In this document: positions 18,737 through 28,559 of the stretch, in pieces
How positions within the stretch are numbered: the stretch's first letter is position 1
Layout: the number at the start of each line of letters is the position of its first letter
Source: Stappia albiluteola
GTDB lineage: Bacteria; Pseudomonadota; Alphaproteobacteria; Rhizobiales; Stappiaceae
DNA: 64,000 nucleotides
NCBI RefSeq assembly: GCF_014050225.1
Contig: NZ_JACFXV010000048.1
Location: forward strand, 255,501-319,500
Direction: 5' to 3'
The notes under the pieces: model-generated
Database searches by the model: none
Told to the model about the DNA's origin: nothing
Seen by the model: the letters and a program-made list of their open reading frames with translations, nothing else
Made by a program: the position numbers and the translations under genes

Positions 18737-20476
18737 TCACGCGGCGAATCCGGCTCCTTGCAAACCTTCGCGGAGATGCTCCACATCCTCCTGCCGGGCA
18801 TAGTGGAGCGTCTCCAGGAAGTCCCCGATGCGGAAGGCGGGATCGAGCGCGCGGATTCGGGCGGCATGGGCCTCCGCCGCCGTACGGTCGCCCAGATGGG
18901 AATAGGCGGCGGCGACGAAGGCATGCTGCATCACGTCCATCGCCGTCATGTGCAGGAAGGCCTCGATCGCCTCGCCATGGCGACGCCCGGCGAAATGAGC
19001 CTTGCCGAGATGGCTCCAGAACCTCTCCGGGTGGTGCGGATTGAGACGCATTGCCTTCCTGATCCAGTGCACCCCGTCGTCCGGCTGGCCGAGCCAGGTC
19101 AGCAACTCGCCCTGCTGCACCACGACGAGGTCGTAATTGGGATTGAGGGCCAGGGCCCGTTCCTGGTGATAGCGGGCCTTGGTCAGGTCGTTCCGGTTGA
19201 CGTTGATGGCCGCCAGGATGCGATGGACGTCGGCGTCGTCGTCGTCGAGGGCCAGCGCCTTTTCCAGTTCCGAGACGACCTCGGCGAAGGTCGCCTCCTT
19301 GTTCTCGCACCAGCCATAGACCCATGACTGTCCCAGGATGCAGCCGCGCCATGCGTGGGCATGGGCATAGTCCGGATCGAGTTTCAGGGCCCGTTCAATC
19401 AGCGTTTGCGCCTCCAGGTTCTCTTCCTTGCTGCTGCGGTGATGCCGCACCTTGGCGGCGAGCACGCATTCGTAGGCGGCCATGCTGGCGGGATGTTTGC
19501 GCACGAGCCGGTCCTGCTGGGCCGCTTCCACCCGCCCCGGCAAGGTGGCGACGATCGCCGAGGTCACCTCGTCCTGGATCGCGAAGACGTCGTCGAGCTT
19601 GCGGTCGTATTTTTCCGCCCAGATATGCCTGTCGACAGAGGTGTCGATGAGCTGGACGGTCACGCGAAGCTGGCTGCCCGCCTTGCGCACGCTGCCTTCG
19701 ACGAGGAACTGTGCGCCCAGCGTCTTCGCCACGTCGCGGATGTTCACCGGCTGGCCCTTGTAGACGAAGCTCGAATTGCGCGAGATGACGAAAAGCTCAT
19801 GCCGGCGCGACAATTCGGTAATGATGTCTTCCGTCAGGCCGTCCACGAAGAATTCCTGCTCCGGATCGCCGCTCATGTTGTCGAAGGGCAGCACCGCGAT
19901 CACCGGCTTGACGACCGCCTGCGGCCTCGTGTCCCCGCCCGGTCCCGGCTGCGTTGCCGGCATGCCGATCACCGCGCGCCACACCCGCATCGGCCGCGAG
20001 ATGTTCTTCAGCGCCTTGTCGCCCAGGTCCTCGAAAGCCACCTCCAGCCGGTCGCAGACCTGTTCGTAGACGGCCTGCGTCACGCAGATGCCGCCGATGT
20101 CGGCAAGCTGCTCCAGGCGGGCCGCCACATTCACGCCATCGCCATAGATGTCGCCGTCGTCGAAGATGATGTCGCCGAGATTGATGCCGATCCGGAACTG
20201 GATCCGCCGGTCTTCCGGGACGTCGGCGTTGCGGCGGCGCATGCGTTCCTGGATTTCCGCGGCACAGCGCACGGCGTCCGCCACGCTCTGGAACTCGACC
20301 AGCATGCCGTCGCCGGTCGTCTTGATGATATTGCCGTTGTTCTTGGTGATGGCCGGGTCGATCAGCTCGATACGATGGGTCCTCAGCCGCGCAAGCGTTC
20401 CCTGCTCGTCGGCCTCCATCAACCGGGAATAGCCCGCCATATCGGCGGCAAGCACTGCGGCGAGCCTGCGTTCCAT
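18737..20476 (-). CDS. Class III nucleotide cyclase with TolB-like and TPR domains
   Basis: Cytoplasmic 579-aa protein. Residues about 1-165 form a class III cyclase homology domain with both metal-binding Asp (AVLAADMAGYS and KTTGDGMLVEF), the substrate Lys in the latter, and the transition-state Asn/Arg (GDGVNVAARLE), so activity is plausible. The middle part is TolB-like (IAVLPFDNMSGDPEQEFF, DGLTEDIITELS). The C-terminal half consists of TPR repeats. Many rhizobia carry numerous paralogues of this architecture. ATG 20476 has GGAGG 7 nt upstream; the longer open frame beyond it is antisense to the kinase gene. The signal sensed is unknown. Confidence 0.88.
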   Translation of the reverse strand: MERRLAAVLAADMAGYSRLMEADEQGTLARLRTHRIELIDPAITKNNGNIIKTTGDGMLVEFQSVADAVRCAAEIQERMRRRNADVPEDRRIQFRIGINLGDIIFDDGDIYGDGVNVAARLEQLADIGGICVTQAVYEQVCDRLEVAFEDLGDKALKNISRPMRVWRAVIGMPATQPGPGGDTRPQAVVKPVIAVLPFDNMSGDPEQEFFVDGLTEDIITELSRRHELFVISRNSSFVYKGQPVNIRDVAKTLGAQFLVEGSVRKAGSQLRVTVQLIDTSVDRHIWAEKYDRKLDDVFAIQDEVTSAIVATLPGRVEAAQQDRLVRKHPASMAAYECVLAAKVRHHRSSKEENLEAQTLIERALKLDPDYAHAHAWRGCILGQSWVYGWCENKEATFAEVVSELEKALALDDDDADVHRILAAINVNRNDLTKARYHQERALALNPNYDLVVVQQGELLTWLGQPDDGVHWIRKAMRLNPHHPERFWSHLGKAHFAGRRHGEAIEAFLHMTAMDVMQHAFVAAAYSHLGDRTAAEAHAARIRALDPAFRIGDFLETLHYARQEDVEHLREGLQGAGFAA

Positions 20477-20605
20477 GTCACCCTCCCGCACGGCAATTCT
20501 AGCATGGCGGCGAAAAGAATGCAGAAATCCCGCCAGCACCCGTTTGTAACCCCCTCCCTCGCATGACCGACTTCCCCTTTTGTCTGGATTCCCTAATATC
20601 CCCCC

Positions 20606-22585
20606 ATGCAGTCGGACTCGAATCCATTGCCGACGGCGCGTGAGACCGATGCCGACCACGCCCGGCTCGACGTGCTGCAGGCTGCTCTCGATCACATCAA
20701 CCAGGGCTTTTCCGTCTTCGACGCGGAACTGAACCTGCTTGCCTGGAACCGCGGTCTGTTCGAGATGCTCGACCTGCCGCTGTGGCTTGCCCGGCGAGGC
20801 ATGCCGCTGGAGGACTTTTTCCGGGTGATTGCCGGCCGCGGCGAATACGGCCCCGGCGATATCGAGACGATGGTGCGGCGCCGGCTCGAACGGGCAGCCC
20901 TTTTTGAATCCCATTCCTTCGAGCGGGTGCGGCCGAACGGCCAGGTTATCCTTGTCGCGGGGGCGCCCCTGCCGCAGGGCGGTTTCGTGACGACCTACAC
21001 CGACGTCACCCATGAACGCCGTCACCAGGCAAACCTCGAACAGACCGTCCTGGAGCGCACGCGCGCCTTGCGGCAGAGCGAGGACTGGCTGAGGCTCGTG
21101 ACCGACAACGTACCCGCGCTCATCGCCTATCTTGGACCGGGCCCGGTATTCCGCTTTGCCAACCGCGCCTATGCAAAGTGGTTTGGCCACACGCCGGTCT
21201 CCATCATCGGCCGCACGGCGGAAGAGGTGGCCGGCCCGGAACTCTTTCCCGACCTCGCGCCCCATTTTGCGCGCGCCTTCGATGGCCATGCGGTTTCCTA
21301 CGAGTATGCCCGCAAGCTTTCGACGGGACGCCTGGCGCATATGCGCTCGACGCTCATTCCCGACCGCACGCTGGACGGACGGACGCTCGGCTGCTTCGTC
21401 CTGTCCCTCGACATCACCGACCAGAAGCGAAGCGAGGCTGCCCTTGCGCAGGCGCAGCGCATGGAAGCGGTCGGACAGCTGAGCGGCGGGCTCGCCCATG
21501 ATTTCAACAACCTGCTGACGATCGTCACCGGCAACACGCTGGCGCTGAAACGGCTTGCCGACGAACCGGCCATGCCGGATCTTGCCGTCCATCTCGACCC
21601 GATCCTGCATGCGGCCGAACGTGGCGCGGACCTCACCCGCCGGCTGCTCGCCTTCGCCCGCGGCGACGAAGGCCGGCAGGACCGGATCAGGCTTGCCGGC
21701 CTGCTGTCCAATGTCGGCCGCCTTCTCTCGGCCTCACTGCCGCGTACGGTCGCCATCGAGACCGAAATCGCCGATGCGGCCCTGGAAGCGGTGATCGATG
21801 CCGCCGAAGTCGAGAACGCGCTGATCAACCTGGCCTTCAACGCGCGGGACGCCATGCCGGATGGGGGCACGTTGAAGCTTTGCCTGTCACGCCGCGATCT
21901 CGATGAAAACCAGGCGGCCTCTCTTGGCCTTTCGGCCGGCCTTTATGCGGAAATCCTCGTCTGCGACACGGGAAGCGGCATGAACGAGGAGACATTGCGC
22001 CAGGCCTTCGATCCGTTCTTCACCACAAAGGCCTTCGGCACCGGAAGCGGCCTCGGCCTGCCTACCGTATACGGCATCGTAGCCCGCACTGGCGGCGGCA
22101 TCGATATCGAAAGCAAGAAGGATAGCGGCACGAAAGTCCGCATGTTGTTGCCGGCGACGGAAGGAGCGCGCGCCTCGGGCGACGGCAGCGAGGCGCCGGA
22201 GCCGATCGCCGCCGGCGAGCTGGTACTCCTCGTCGACGACGAGCATGACGTTGCCGAGGTGGTGCGCGACCAGCTTTGCGCGCTCGGCTTCAGCGTCCTC
22301 GTTTCGAACGACCCGGCCGACGCCCTGGATCTGGTGCGCGAGGTAGACGAGATCCGGGCCGTGCTGAGCGACATCGTGATGCCGGGGCGGACGAGCGGCA
22401 CCGCCTTCGCCGAAACCCTGCGCAGCCTGCGCCCGGACCTTCCGGTCGCGCTGATGAGCGGCTATCGCCAGGCCGGCGGCGGCAGGGCGCTGGAAGAAAT
22501 CGCATGCCCGGTGCTTGAAAAACCTTTCACAACACGCATGCTGGCGCAGACGATGAGCGAGATTCTGGCCCATGACCCATCCTGA
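20606..22585 (+). CDS. Hybrid PAS sensor histidine kinase with C-terminal receiver domain
   Basis: 659-aa soluble kinase. A PAS_7 domain (LDHINQGFSVFDAELNLLAW) and a second PAS domain (about residues 155-275) are followed by HisKA with the phospho-acceptor His (SGGLAHDFNNLLTIV). The HATPase domain shows LINLAFNARDAMPDGG, VCDTGSGM and GTGSGLGLPTVYGI. The C-terminal REC domain has phospho-acceptor Asp in AVLSDIVMPG. No membrane segments are seen, so the input is probably cytoplasmic. The ATG is preceded by a C-run with no visible ribosome site, suggesting a leaderless or weakly translated message. It overlaps the next regulator gene by 14 nt. Confidence 0.93.
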   Translation: MQSDSNPLPTARETDADHARLDVLQAALDHINQGFSVFDAELNLLAWNRGLFEMLDLPLWLARRGMPLEDFFRVIAGRGEYGPGDIETMVRRRLERAALFESHSFERVRPNGQVILVAGAPLPQGGFVTTYTDVTHERRHQANLEQTVLERTRALRQSEDWLRLVTDNVPALIAYLGPGPVFRFANRAYAKWFGHTPVSIIGRTAEEVAGPELFPDLAPHFARAFDGHAVSYEYARKLSTGRLAHMRSTLIPDRTLDGRTLGCFVLSLDITDQKRSEAALAQAQRMEAVGQLSGGLAHDFNNLLTIVTGNTLALKRLADEPAMPDLAVHLDPILHAAERGADLTRRLLAFARGDEGRQDRIRLAGLLSNVGRLLSASLPRTVAIETEIADAALEAVIDAAEVENALINLAFNARDAMPDGGTLKLCLSRRDLDENQAASLGLSAGLYAEILVCDTGSGMNEETLRQAFDPFFTTKAFGTGSGLGLPTVYGIVARTGGGIDIESKKDSGTKVRMLLPATEGARASGDGSEAPEPIAAGELVLLVDDEHDVAEVVRDQLCALGFSVLVSNDPADALDLVREVDEIRAVLSDIVMPGRTSGTAFAETLRSLRPDLPVALMSGYRQAGGGRALEEIACPVLEKPFTTRMLAQTMSEILAHDPS

Positions 22586-23315
22586 CCCCGTGCGCGATCC
22601 CCGCAAGGCGACGACGGATGACGCTCTCGTCTATATCGTCGAGGATGAGGCGGATATCCGCGCGCTCCTCACCGAAACGCTCGGCACCTATCGCTTCCGG
22701 GCGGAGTGTTTCGCAAGCGGTGCGGAGCTGCTATCGGCAATCGACCGCCGTCAGCCGACCGTCATCCTGCTCGACCTCGGCCTGCCGGACATGGACGGCA
22801 TGGAACTGATAAACCGGGTGCGGACGAAAACGGCCGTGCCGATCATCGTGCTTTCCGCCCGCACCCATGCGTCCGACCGGATCATGGGGCTGGAAATCGG
22901 CGCCGACGACTACGTGGTCAAACCGTTCGACCCGCGCGAGGTCGTCGCCCGTATACGCTCGCTCCTGCGCCGCCTGCAGGGCGATGCCAGGCCCGAGGGC
23001 GGGCGCGAGGTGGCCCGGTTCAACGGCTGGACCTATGAGGCTCGGTCCCATCGCCTCGTCGCGCCCAATGGCGAGGAAACGTTCCTACCGACGGGAGAGG
23101 CCGCGCTTCTCGAAGCTCTTCTGCGCGCGCCGAAACGCGTGCTGTCGCGGGATTACCTGCTGGATCACGGCGGACGGGACGACACACTCGACCGGGCGAT
23201 AGACGTGCGCATTTCCCGTATCCGCAAGAAGCTGTCCTGCGACGACGGCACGCCGGTCATCCGTACCATCTACGGCTCGGGCTACATGCTGACGGCCAGC
23301 GTGGAATGGTCCTGA
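22572..23315 (+). CDS. OmpR/PhoB-family response regulator
   Basis: 247-aa DNA-binding regulator, cognate partner of the overlapping kinase gene. Receiver domain with acidic pocket (YIVEDEADIRALL), phospho-acceptor Asp in ILLDLGLPDMDG, and Lys in DDYVVKPFDPRE. C-terminal winged-helix domain with TGEAALLEALLRAPKRVLSR and the RKKLSCDDGTPVIRTIYGSGYML wing region (shown split here; DNA recognition precedes it). Its ATG lies inside the kinase 3' end, so translation is coupled. The convergent neighbour is the IorAB gene; target genes are unknown. Confidence 0.95.
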   Translation: MTHPDPVRDPRKATTDDALVYIVEDEADIRALLTETLGTYRFRAECFASGAELLSAIDRRQPTVILLDLGLPDMDGMELINRVRTKTAVPIIVLSARTHASDRIMGLEIGADDYVVKPFDPREVVARIRSLLRRLQGDARPEGGREVARFNGWTYEARSHRLVAPNGEETFLPTGEAALLEALLRAPKRVLSRDYLLDHGGRDDTLDRAIDVRISRIRKKLSCDDGTPVIRTIYGSGYMLTASVEWS

Positions 23316-23321
23316 CCTGAC

Positions 23322-26300
23322 CTACTCCGCCGCCGCCCGGACCGTGGCCTGTCCCCTGTATGCGGCAAGCAGATCGACCGTCTGCCGTTCCGCCTCCCGC
23401 ATGGCTGCCGCCTTCACTGGCCCGAACCCGCGCACGCGGTCGGTCGAACGGGCAAGGGCAAGCGCCGCATCGTAATTTTCCGCGCTCAGCGTCGCCGCGA
23501 TTTCGTCGACGATATTCTCATACTCGGCAAGCAGCCTCCGTTCGTCCCGCCGTTCCTGCGTGCGGGCGAACGGGTCGGCAAAGGTGCCGCGCAGCCCCTT
23601 CGTCTTTGCAAGCAGAGCGAATGCCCGCCACATCCAGGACCCGAAACGGATCTTGGCCGGCCTGCCGGTCTTCGCGTCCATGCGGGTCAGAACCGGCGGC
23701 GCGAGATGGAATTCGAGCGTACGGTAATCCTCGAAAGTCTCCCGCAATTGCCTGGCGAAATTCCCGTCGGTGTAAAGCCGCGCCACCTCGTATTCGTCCT
23801 TGATCGCCATCAGGCGAAACAGCGCCTCGGCAGCCGCGCGCGTGATTTCCTCGCCCCTGCCAATTGCTTTCTCGCTGGCGCGCAATGCTGCCACCCGCGC
23901 ACGGTAGCGCTTGGCATAGGCGGAATTCTGATAGCCGGTGAGATGGTCGGCCCGGCGCTCGATCGCCTCGTCCAGCGTTTCGGAGATACGCCGGTGGCCG
24001 CCGGCCGCCTTCGCCCGCTTCAATGCGCTTTCGACCGCTTGCGGGTCGGCTGCCGCCACCCGCCCCCAGGCAAAGGCGGCAAGATTCATGGCAACCGATG
24101 CGCCGTTCAGCCGGATCGCCTCTTCGATCATCGCCCTCGGCAGCGGCACCGTGCCCGTCTGCCAGGCGAATCCCAGCATCAGCATATTCGCCGCGATCGC
24201 ATCGCCGAAGAGACCGGTCGCCAGACGCGTCGCATCGACGAAACGACTCCTGCCCTCGTCGGACGCCTCGCTGATCGCCCTGACCAGCCTGCGCGACGGC
24301 AGGGAGTAATCCGGGTCGCGGGCAAAATCGCCGGGCAGCGTTTCATGCGTGTTGACCACGGCGACCGTCTTCGCGGGATCCAGAGAGGACAGCACCTTCG
24401 CCGAACCCGCCACCACGATATCGCAGCCAAGCACCAGATCGGCCGATCCGGCTCCCACGCGGATCGTGCGGATATCCTCGGGCCGGGGCGCGAGCTTGAT
24501 GTGGCTCGTCACCGCACCGCCCTTTTGCGCGAGACCCGCCATGTCGATGATGCCGCAGCCGAGACCCTCCAGATGCGCCGCCATGCCCAGAATGGCGCCG
24601 ATGGTGACGACGCCTGTGCCGCCCACGCCGGTGATCAGGATCGAGCAGGTCTCCGAAAGCGGGGCGAGTTCCGGCTCCGCCACCTGCGGGGCCTGCGGGA
24701 ACGTGCTTGCCCGGCCCTTCAGCTTGCCGCCCTTGACGCTGACGAAGGAGGGGCAGAACCCTTTCAGGCAGGAGAAATCCTTGTTGCAGGACGACTGGTC
24801 GATCTGCCGCTTGCGTCCGAACTCGGTCTCCACCGGCTGGATCGCGACGCAATTCGATTGCCTGCCGCAATCGCCGCAGCCCTCGCAGACCAGTTCGTTG
24901 ATGATCACCCGCTCATCCGGATCGGGGAAGGTGCCGCGCTTGCGCCGCCGTCGCTTTTCCGCCGCGCAGGTCTGGTCGTAGATCAGCACCGTCAGGCCGG
25001 GCGTAGCGGCCAGATCCTTTTCCACCTCGATCAGTTCGTCGCGGTGGTGGATGGAGGTCATCGGCGGCCAGGTGGTCGCCGGCGGATATTTCTCCGGCTC
25101 GTCTGAGACGATGACGACCCGCCCCGCGCCTTCGGCCGCGACCTGCCGGGCGATATCCGCAACCGTCAGGCCGCCGTCATGGGTCTGGCCGCCGGTCATC
25201 GCCACCGCGTCGTTGTAGAGGATCTTGTAGGTGATGTTGACGCCGGCCGCCTTGGCCGCGCGGATCGCCATCACGCCCGAATGGTTGTAGGTGCCGTCGC
25301 CGAGGTTCTGGAACACATGGCCGCGCCTGGAAAATTGCGCCTCGCCCACCCAGTTGGCGCCCTCGCCGCCCATCTGGGTATAGCCCTCGGTTCCCCGGTC
25401 CATCCATTGCACCATGTAGTGGCAGCCGATACCGGCATAGGCGCGCGAGCCCTCGGGGATATGGGTGGAGGAATTGTGCGGGCAGCCGGCACAGAAATAG
25501 GGGATGCGCGTGGCAACGTCGCTCGTCGCCTTCAGCCGCCGCTGCAGCGCCTTCAGGTGTTCGACGCGGGACGACAGGCGTTCGTCCGGCATGCGGGCCA
25601 GCAGGCGCTCGCCGATCGCCACCGCGATCTCGTTGGCCTCCAGTGCGCCTGCGGTGCGGAACAGCTGCGCGCCTTCCTCGTCCGTCTTGCCGATGATGCG
25701 CGGTGCGTTGGCCGCGCCATACAGGATTTCCTTGGCCTGGGCCTCGATCAGCGGCCGCTTTTCCTCGACGACCATCAGGAGCTCCAGCCCCTCGGCAAAG
25801 GAGCGGATGCCGGCGGCCGACAGCGGCCAGGTGCAGCCGACCTTGTAGAGCGCCAGTCCGAAGTCGGCGGCACGCACCTCGTCGATGCCCAGCACGTCGA
25901 GCGCTTCCAGGCAGTCGAGGAAGCTCTTTCCCGTCGAGACGATGCCGATCCGCCGTTTCCTGCCGCCCGACAGCACCACCTTGTCGATTGCGTTGGCTTC
26001 AAGAAACGCGCGTGCCGCCGGCAGCTTCACCTCGTGAAGCCGCGCTTCCTGCGTCAGCGGATGATCGTTGGGGCGGATATGCGGCCCACCCCGGGGAAAC
26101 GGAAAATCGGGCAGGACCGGCGTCACGCGCCCCAGCCGCCCGTCGATCGATGCCGTCGATTCCACGTTGTCCTTGACCAGCTTGACGCCGGCCCAGATGC
26201 CGGAGAAGCGCGACAACGCCCAGCCGTAGAGGCCGAAATCGAGGATCTCCTGCACGCCGGCCGGATTGAGGATCGGCATCATCGCGTCGACCATTGCGAA

Positions 26301-26780
26301 TTCCGACTGATGAGCCGTCGTCGAGCTTTCGCAGGTATGGTCGTCGCCCATCAGGGCGATCACTCCGCCAAGAGCCGACGTGCCGGCCAGGTTCGCATGG
26401 CGGAAGGCGTCTCCCGAACGGTCGACGCCCGGCCCCTTGCCGTACCAGATGCCGAAGACGCCATCGACGCGGCCCTCGCCCCGCATCGCCACCTGCTGCG
26501 TACCCCACAGCGCGGTCGCGGCCAGGTCCTCGTTGATCGCCGGCTGGAAACGGATGTCGCGGGGCCCGAGCAGCCGCGCCGCGCGCTGGAACTGCTGGTC
26601 GAGCGCTCCGAGCGGCGAGCCCCGGTAACCCGTCACATAGCCCGCCGTCCTGAGCCCGGCCGCCTCGTCCAGCGCCTTTTGCATCAGGGTGAGGCGGATC
26701 AGGGCCTGGGTGCCCGATACGAAAATCCGCTCCTTGGAGAGGTCGTATTTGTCATCGAGGGAGACGGCGTTGCGCGTCAT
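23322..26780 (-). CDS. Fused indolepyruvate:ferredoxin oxidoreductase
   Basis: Single-chain 1152-aa 2-oxoacid oxidoreductase that decarboxylates aryl- or branched 2-keto acids to acyl-CoA with reduction of ferredoxin. Order: pyrimidine-binding domain (GYVTGYRGSPLGALDQQ), TPP-binding domain (FCAGCPHNSSTHIP, GDGTYNHSG), 4Fe-4S cysteines (CEGCGDCGRQSNC and CNKDFSCLKGFC), then the gamma-type domain (ILITGVGGTGVVTIGAIL) and a further C-terminal region of about 250 residues. In alphaproteobacteria this fused form works aerobically. ATG 26780 gives the usual start; the frame is open to 26852. The leader contains the 14-nt motif shared with the EamA gene. Confidence 0.93.
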   Translation of the reverse strand: MTRNAVSLDDKYDLSKERIFVSGTQALIRLTLMQKALDEAAGLRTAGYVTGYRGSPLGALDQQFQRAARLLGPRDIRFQPAINEDLAATALWGTQQVAMRGEGRVDGVFGIWYGKGPGVDRSGDAFRHANLAGTSALGGVIALMGDDHTCESSTTAHQSEFAMVDAMMPILNPAGVQEILDFGLYGWALSRFSGIWAGVKLVKDNVESTASIDGRLGRVTPVLPDFPFPRGGPHIRPNDHPLTQEARLHEVKLPAARAFLEANAIDKVVLSGGRKRRIGIVSTGKSFLDCLEALDVLGIDEVRAADFGLALYKVGCTWPLSAAGIRSFAEGLELLMVVEEKRPLIEAQAKEILYGAANAPRIIGKTDEEGAQLFRTAGALEANEIAVAIGERLLARMPDERLSSRVEHLKALQRRLKATSDVATRIPYFCAGCPHNSSTHIPEGSRAYAGIGCHYMVQWMDRGTEGYTQMGGEGANWVGEAQFSRRGHVFQNLGDGTYNHSGVMAIRAAKAAGVNITYKILYNDAVAMTGGQTHDGGLTVADIARQVAAEGAGRVVIVSDEPEKYPPATTWPPMTSIHHRDELIEVEKDLAATPGLTVLIYDQTCAAEKRRRRKRGTFPDPDERVIINELVCEGCGDCGRQSNCVAIQPVETEFGRKRQIDQSSCNKDFSCLKGFCPSFVSVKGGKLKGRASTFPQAPQVAEPELAPLSETCSILITGVGGTGVVTIGAILGMAAHLEGLGCGIIDMAGLAQKGGAVTSHIKLAPRPEDIRTIRVGAGSADLVLGCDIVVAGSAKVLSSLDPAKTVAVVNTHETLPGDFARDPDYSLPSRRLVRAISEASDEGRSRFVDATRLATGLFGDAIAANMLMLGFAWQTGTVPLPRAMIEEAIRLNGASVAMNLAAFAWGRVAAADPQAVESALKRAKAAGGHRRISETLDEAIERRADHLTGYQNSAYAKRYRARVAALRASEKAIGRGEEITRAAAEALFRLMAIKDEYEVARLYTDGNFARQLRETFEDYRTLEFHLAPPVLTRMDAKTGRPAKIRFGSWMWRAFALLAKTKGLRGTFADPFARTQERRDERRLLAEYENIVDEIAATLSAENYDAALALARSTDRVRGFGPVKAAAMREAERQTVDLLAAYRGQATVRAAAE

Positions 26781-26837
26781 GGCTGGCCTGAATTCTGGTG
26801 GCACGGACCGGCGTCGGTTCAAACCGGGTTCCGGACG

Positions 26838-26851
26838 GCATTTGTCCGACA
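26838..26851. promoter_or_regulatory. Operator-like motif in the iorAB leader
   Basis: GCATTTGTCCGACA, 58 nt upstream of the iorAB ATG. It contains the 9-bp inverted repeat TGTCCGACA and is identical over 14 nt to the site upstream of the EamA gene (47075-47088). The TGTC-N-GACA form resembles sites of FadR-type GntR regulators. No GntR gene is present in the window. Confidence 0.4.
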
Positions 26852-26932
26852 TTTTGGGTCAAAGTGGCTGACCCGTCCGGCACCGGTCAACGGTTTTTCA
26901 TGCTGCACCGCACGATGGGACGAACCGATCCT

Positions 26933-28501
26933 TCATCCATAAAGAACATGGGGCAGCCAGGTGGCGAGCGCCGGGAAAGCCCAGAGCACGGCAAGCATCA
27001 TAAGCTGGAGCGCCACGAAAGGCACGACGCCGGCGTAGATATCGACGGTTCGCACGCTGTCCGGCGCCACGCCGCGCAGATAGAACAGCGCAAAGCCGAA
27101 GGGCGGCGTCAGGAACGACGTCTGCAGGTTCACCGCCATCAGCACGCCGAGCCAGACCGGGCTCAGCGTCCCGCCGTCCGGCATGGGTATGTTGAGCAGC
27201 ACCGGCGCGACGATCGGCACCACGACGAAGACGATCTCCAGAAAATCCAGAAAGAAGCCAAGGGCGAACATCACCACCATGACGGCGAATACCGCGCCCG
27301 GCGCTCCGCCTGGAATTGCGGATAGAAGGCCAGCGATCCGCTCTTCGCCGCCGAGATCCCGGAAGACCAGTGAGAAGATCGTCGCGCCAATGACGATCGT
27401 GAAGATCATCGCCGTCACTTCCGTTGCCTTTCTCAAGGCAGGCGCCAGGACATCCGCGCTATGCAGTCCGGCGACCGCCTTCAGAACGGCGATACCGAAC
27501 AGGATCGTCAGAACGACCGCCGCGCCCATCGCAACGCCTTCACCGACCGTGACGTTGTCGCGGGCGATCCTGAGATCGAAGGTGGAAGCGAGCACGATCA
27601 CGGCCAATGCGGCAAGGAGCGCAACCACACTCCATCGCCGATTCGCCACCACCTTCCCCGCCGCCAGCAGCAGCGCTCCGATTGCACCGACGGCGGCCGC
27701 TTCCGTCGGAGTGGCGAGGCCTGCGAGGATGGACCCGAGGACGGCGACGATCAGCAAAAGGGCCGGCAGGACCGCCTTCGAAATCTCGGCAACCGGGCTT
27801 TGCCCTCCGTTTGCGGCCGGCAAGGGCGGTGCAAGCTGCGGCGAGATGAGCGAGCGGGCGAGTTGATAAGCCGCGTAGCTTGCCGCGAGCAGCAGTCCGG
27901 GCAGAAGCGCGCCGGCGAAAAGGTCGGCCACCGTCACCGCATCGGGCGAGAAGTTCCCGGCCTTCAATTGAGCGGCCTGATAGGCAACCGAAATCTGGTC
28001 GCCGAGCACGATCAGCACGATGGAGGGTGGAATGATCTGGCCGAGCGTGCCGGCAGCCGCAATCGAGCCGCAGGCGAGCCTCGTATCGTAACCGTTCCTC
28101 AGCATGGTCGGCAGTGCGATCAGGCCCATTGTCGCCACCGTAGCTCCGACAATGCCGGTCGACGCGGCGAGCAGAGCGCCGACCAGCGTCACCGCAAGGC
28201 CGAGACCGCCCGGCAGCCGGCCGGCAAGCCGCCCGAGCGCTTCAAGCAGATCCTCGGCGACGCGCGAGCGTTCGAGCAGCACGCCCATGAAGACGAAAAG
28301 CGGCACGGCCAGCAGCGCCGGATTGGTCATGATCCCGTAGATGCGCGAGGGGATCGCGCCGAGCGACAGGAAAACGCCGGACCAGGCCCCAAGTGCCGCG
28401 AAAACCAGCGCGCAGCCCGCCAGCGTGAACGCCACCGGAAAGCCGGCCAGGAGGCACAGGCAGGCGGCGGCGATCATCAGGAGGTCGAGATAGGCGGACA
28501 T
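26933..28501 (-). CDS. TRAP transporter large permease (DctM-like), no binding-protein gene of its own
   Basis: 12-TM type membrane subunit, 522 aa, of a sodium-driven TRAP uptake system. Family segments: GVLLERSRVAEDLLEALGR, IVGATVATMGLIALPTMLR, LGQIIPPSIVLIVLGDQ, and FLTPPFGFALFYLRGVAP. The last 70 residues closely resemble those of the larger permease at 29233-31896, indicating a paralogous pair. Immediately upstream on the same strand is its small permease; no DctP-type gene accompanies them. It probably accepts the TakP-like receptor encoded nearby, or one encoded elsewhere (inference). Confidence 0.92.
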   Translation of the reverse strand: MSAYLDLLMIAAACLCLLAGFPVAFTLAGCALVFAALGAWSGVFLSLGAIPSRIYGIMTNPALLAVPLFVFMGVLLERSRVAEDLLEALGRLAGRLPGGLGLAVTLVGALLAASTGIVGATVATMGLIALPTMLRNGYDTRLACGSIAAAGTLGQIIPPSIVLIVLGDQISVAYQAAQLKAGNFSPDAVTVADLFAGALLPGLLLAASYAAYQLARSLISPQLAPPLPAANGGQSPVAEISKAVLPALLLIVAVLGSILAGLATPTEAAAVGAIGALLLAAGKVVANRRWSVVALLAALAVIVLASTFDLRIARDNVTVGEGVAMGAAVVLTILFGIAVLKAVAGLHSADVLAPALRKATEVTAMIFTIVIGATIFSLVFRDLGGEERIAGLLSAIPGGAPGAVFAVMVVMFALGFFLDFLEIVFVVVPIVAPVLLNIPMPDGGTLSPVWLGVLMAVNLQTSFLTPPFGFALFYLRGVAPDSVRTVDIYAGVVPFVALQLMMLAVLWAFPALATWLPHVLYG

Positions 28502-28559
28502 GGCGGCGTTTGCGAACCCGGGTGTTTCGCCGCCTTCTAGCAGACTCTTCGGCGCGGTG

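Noticed and set aside
20477-21610. 378-codon upstream extension of the cyclase frame
   Set aside because: It is antisense to the histidine kinase, while the ATG at 20476 has a strong GGAGG site and the exact N-terminus of the family.
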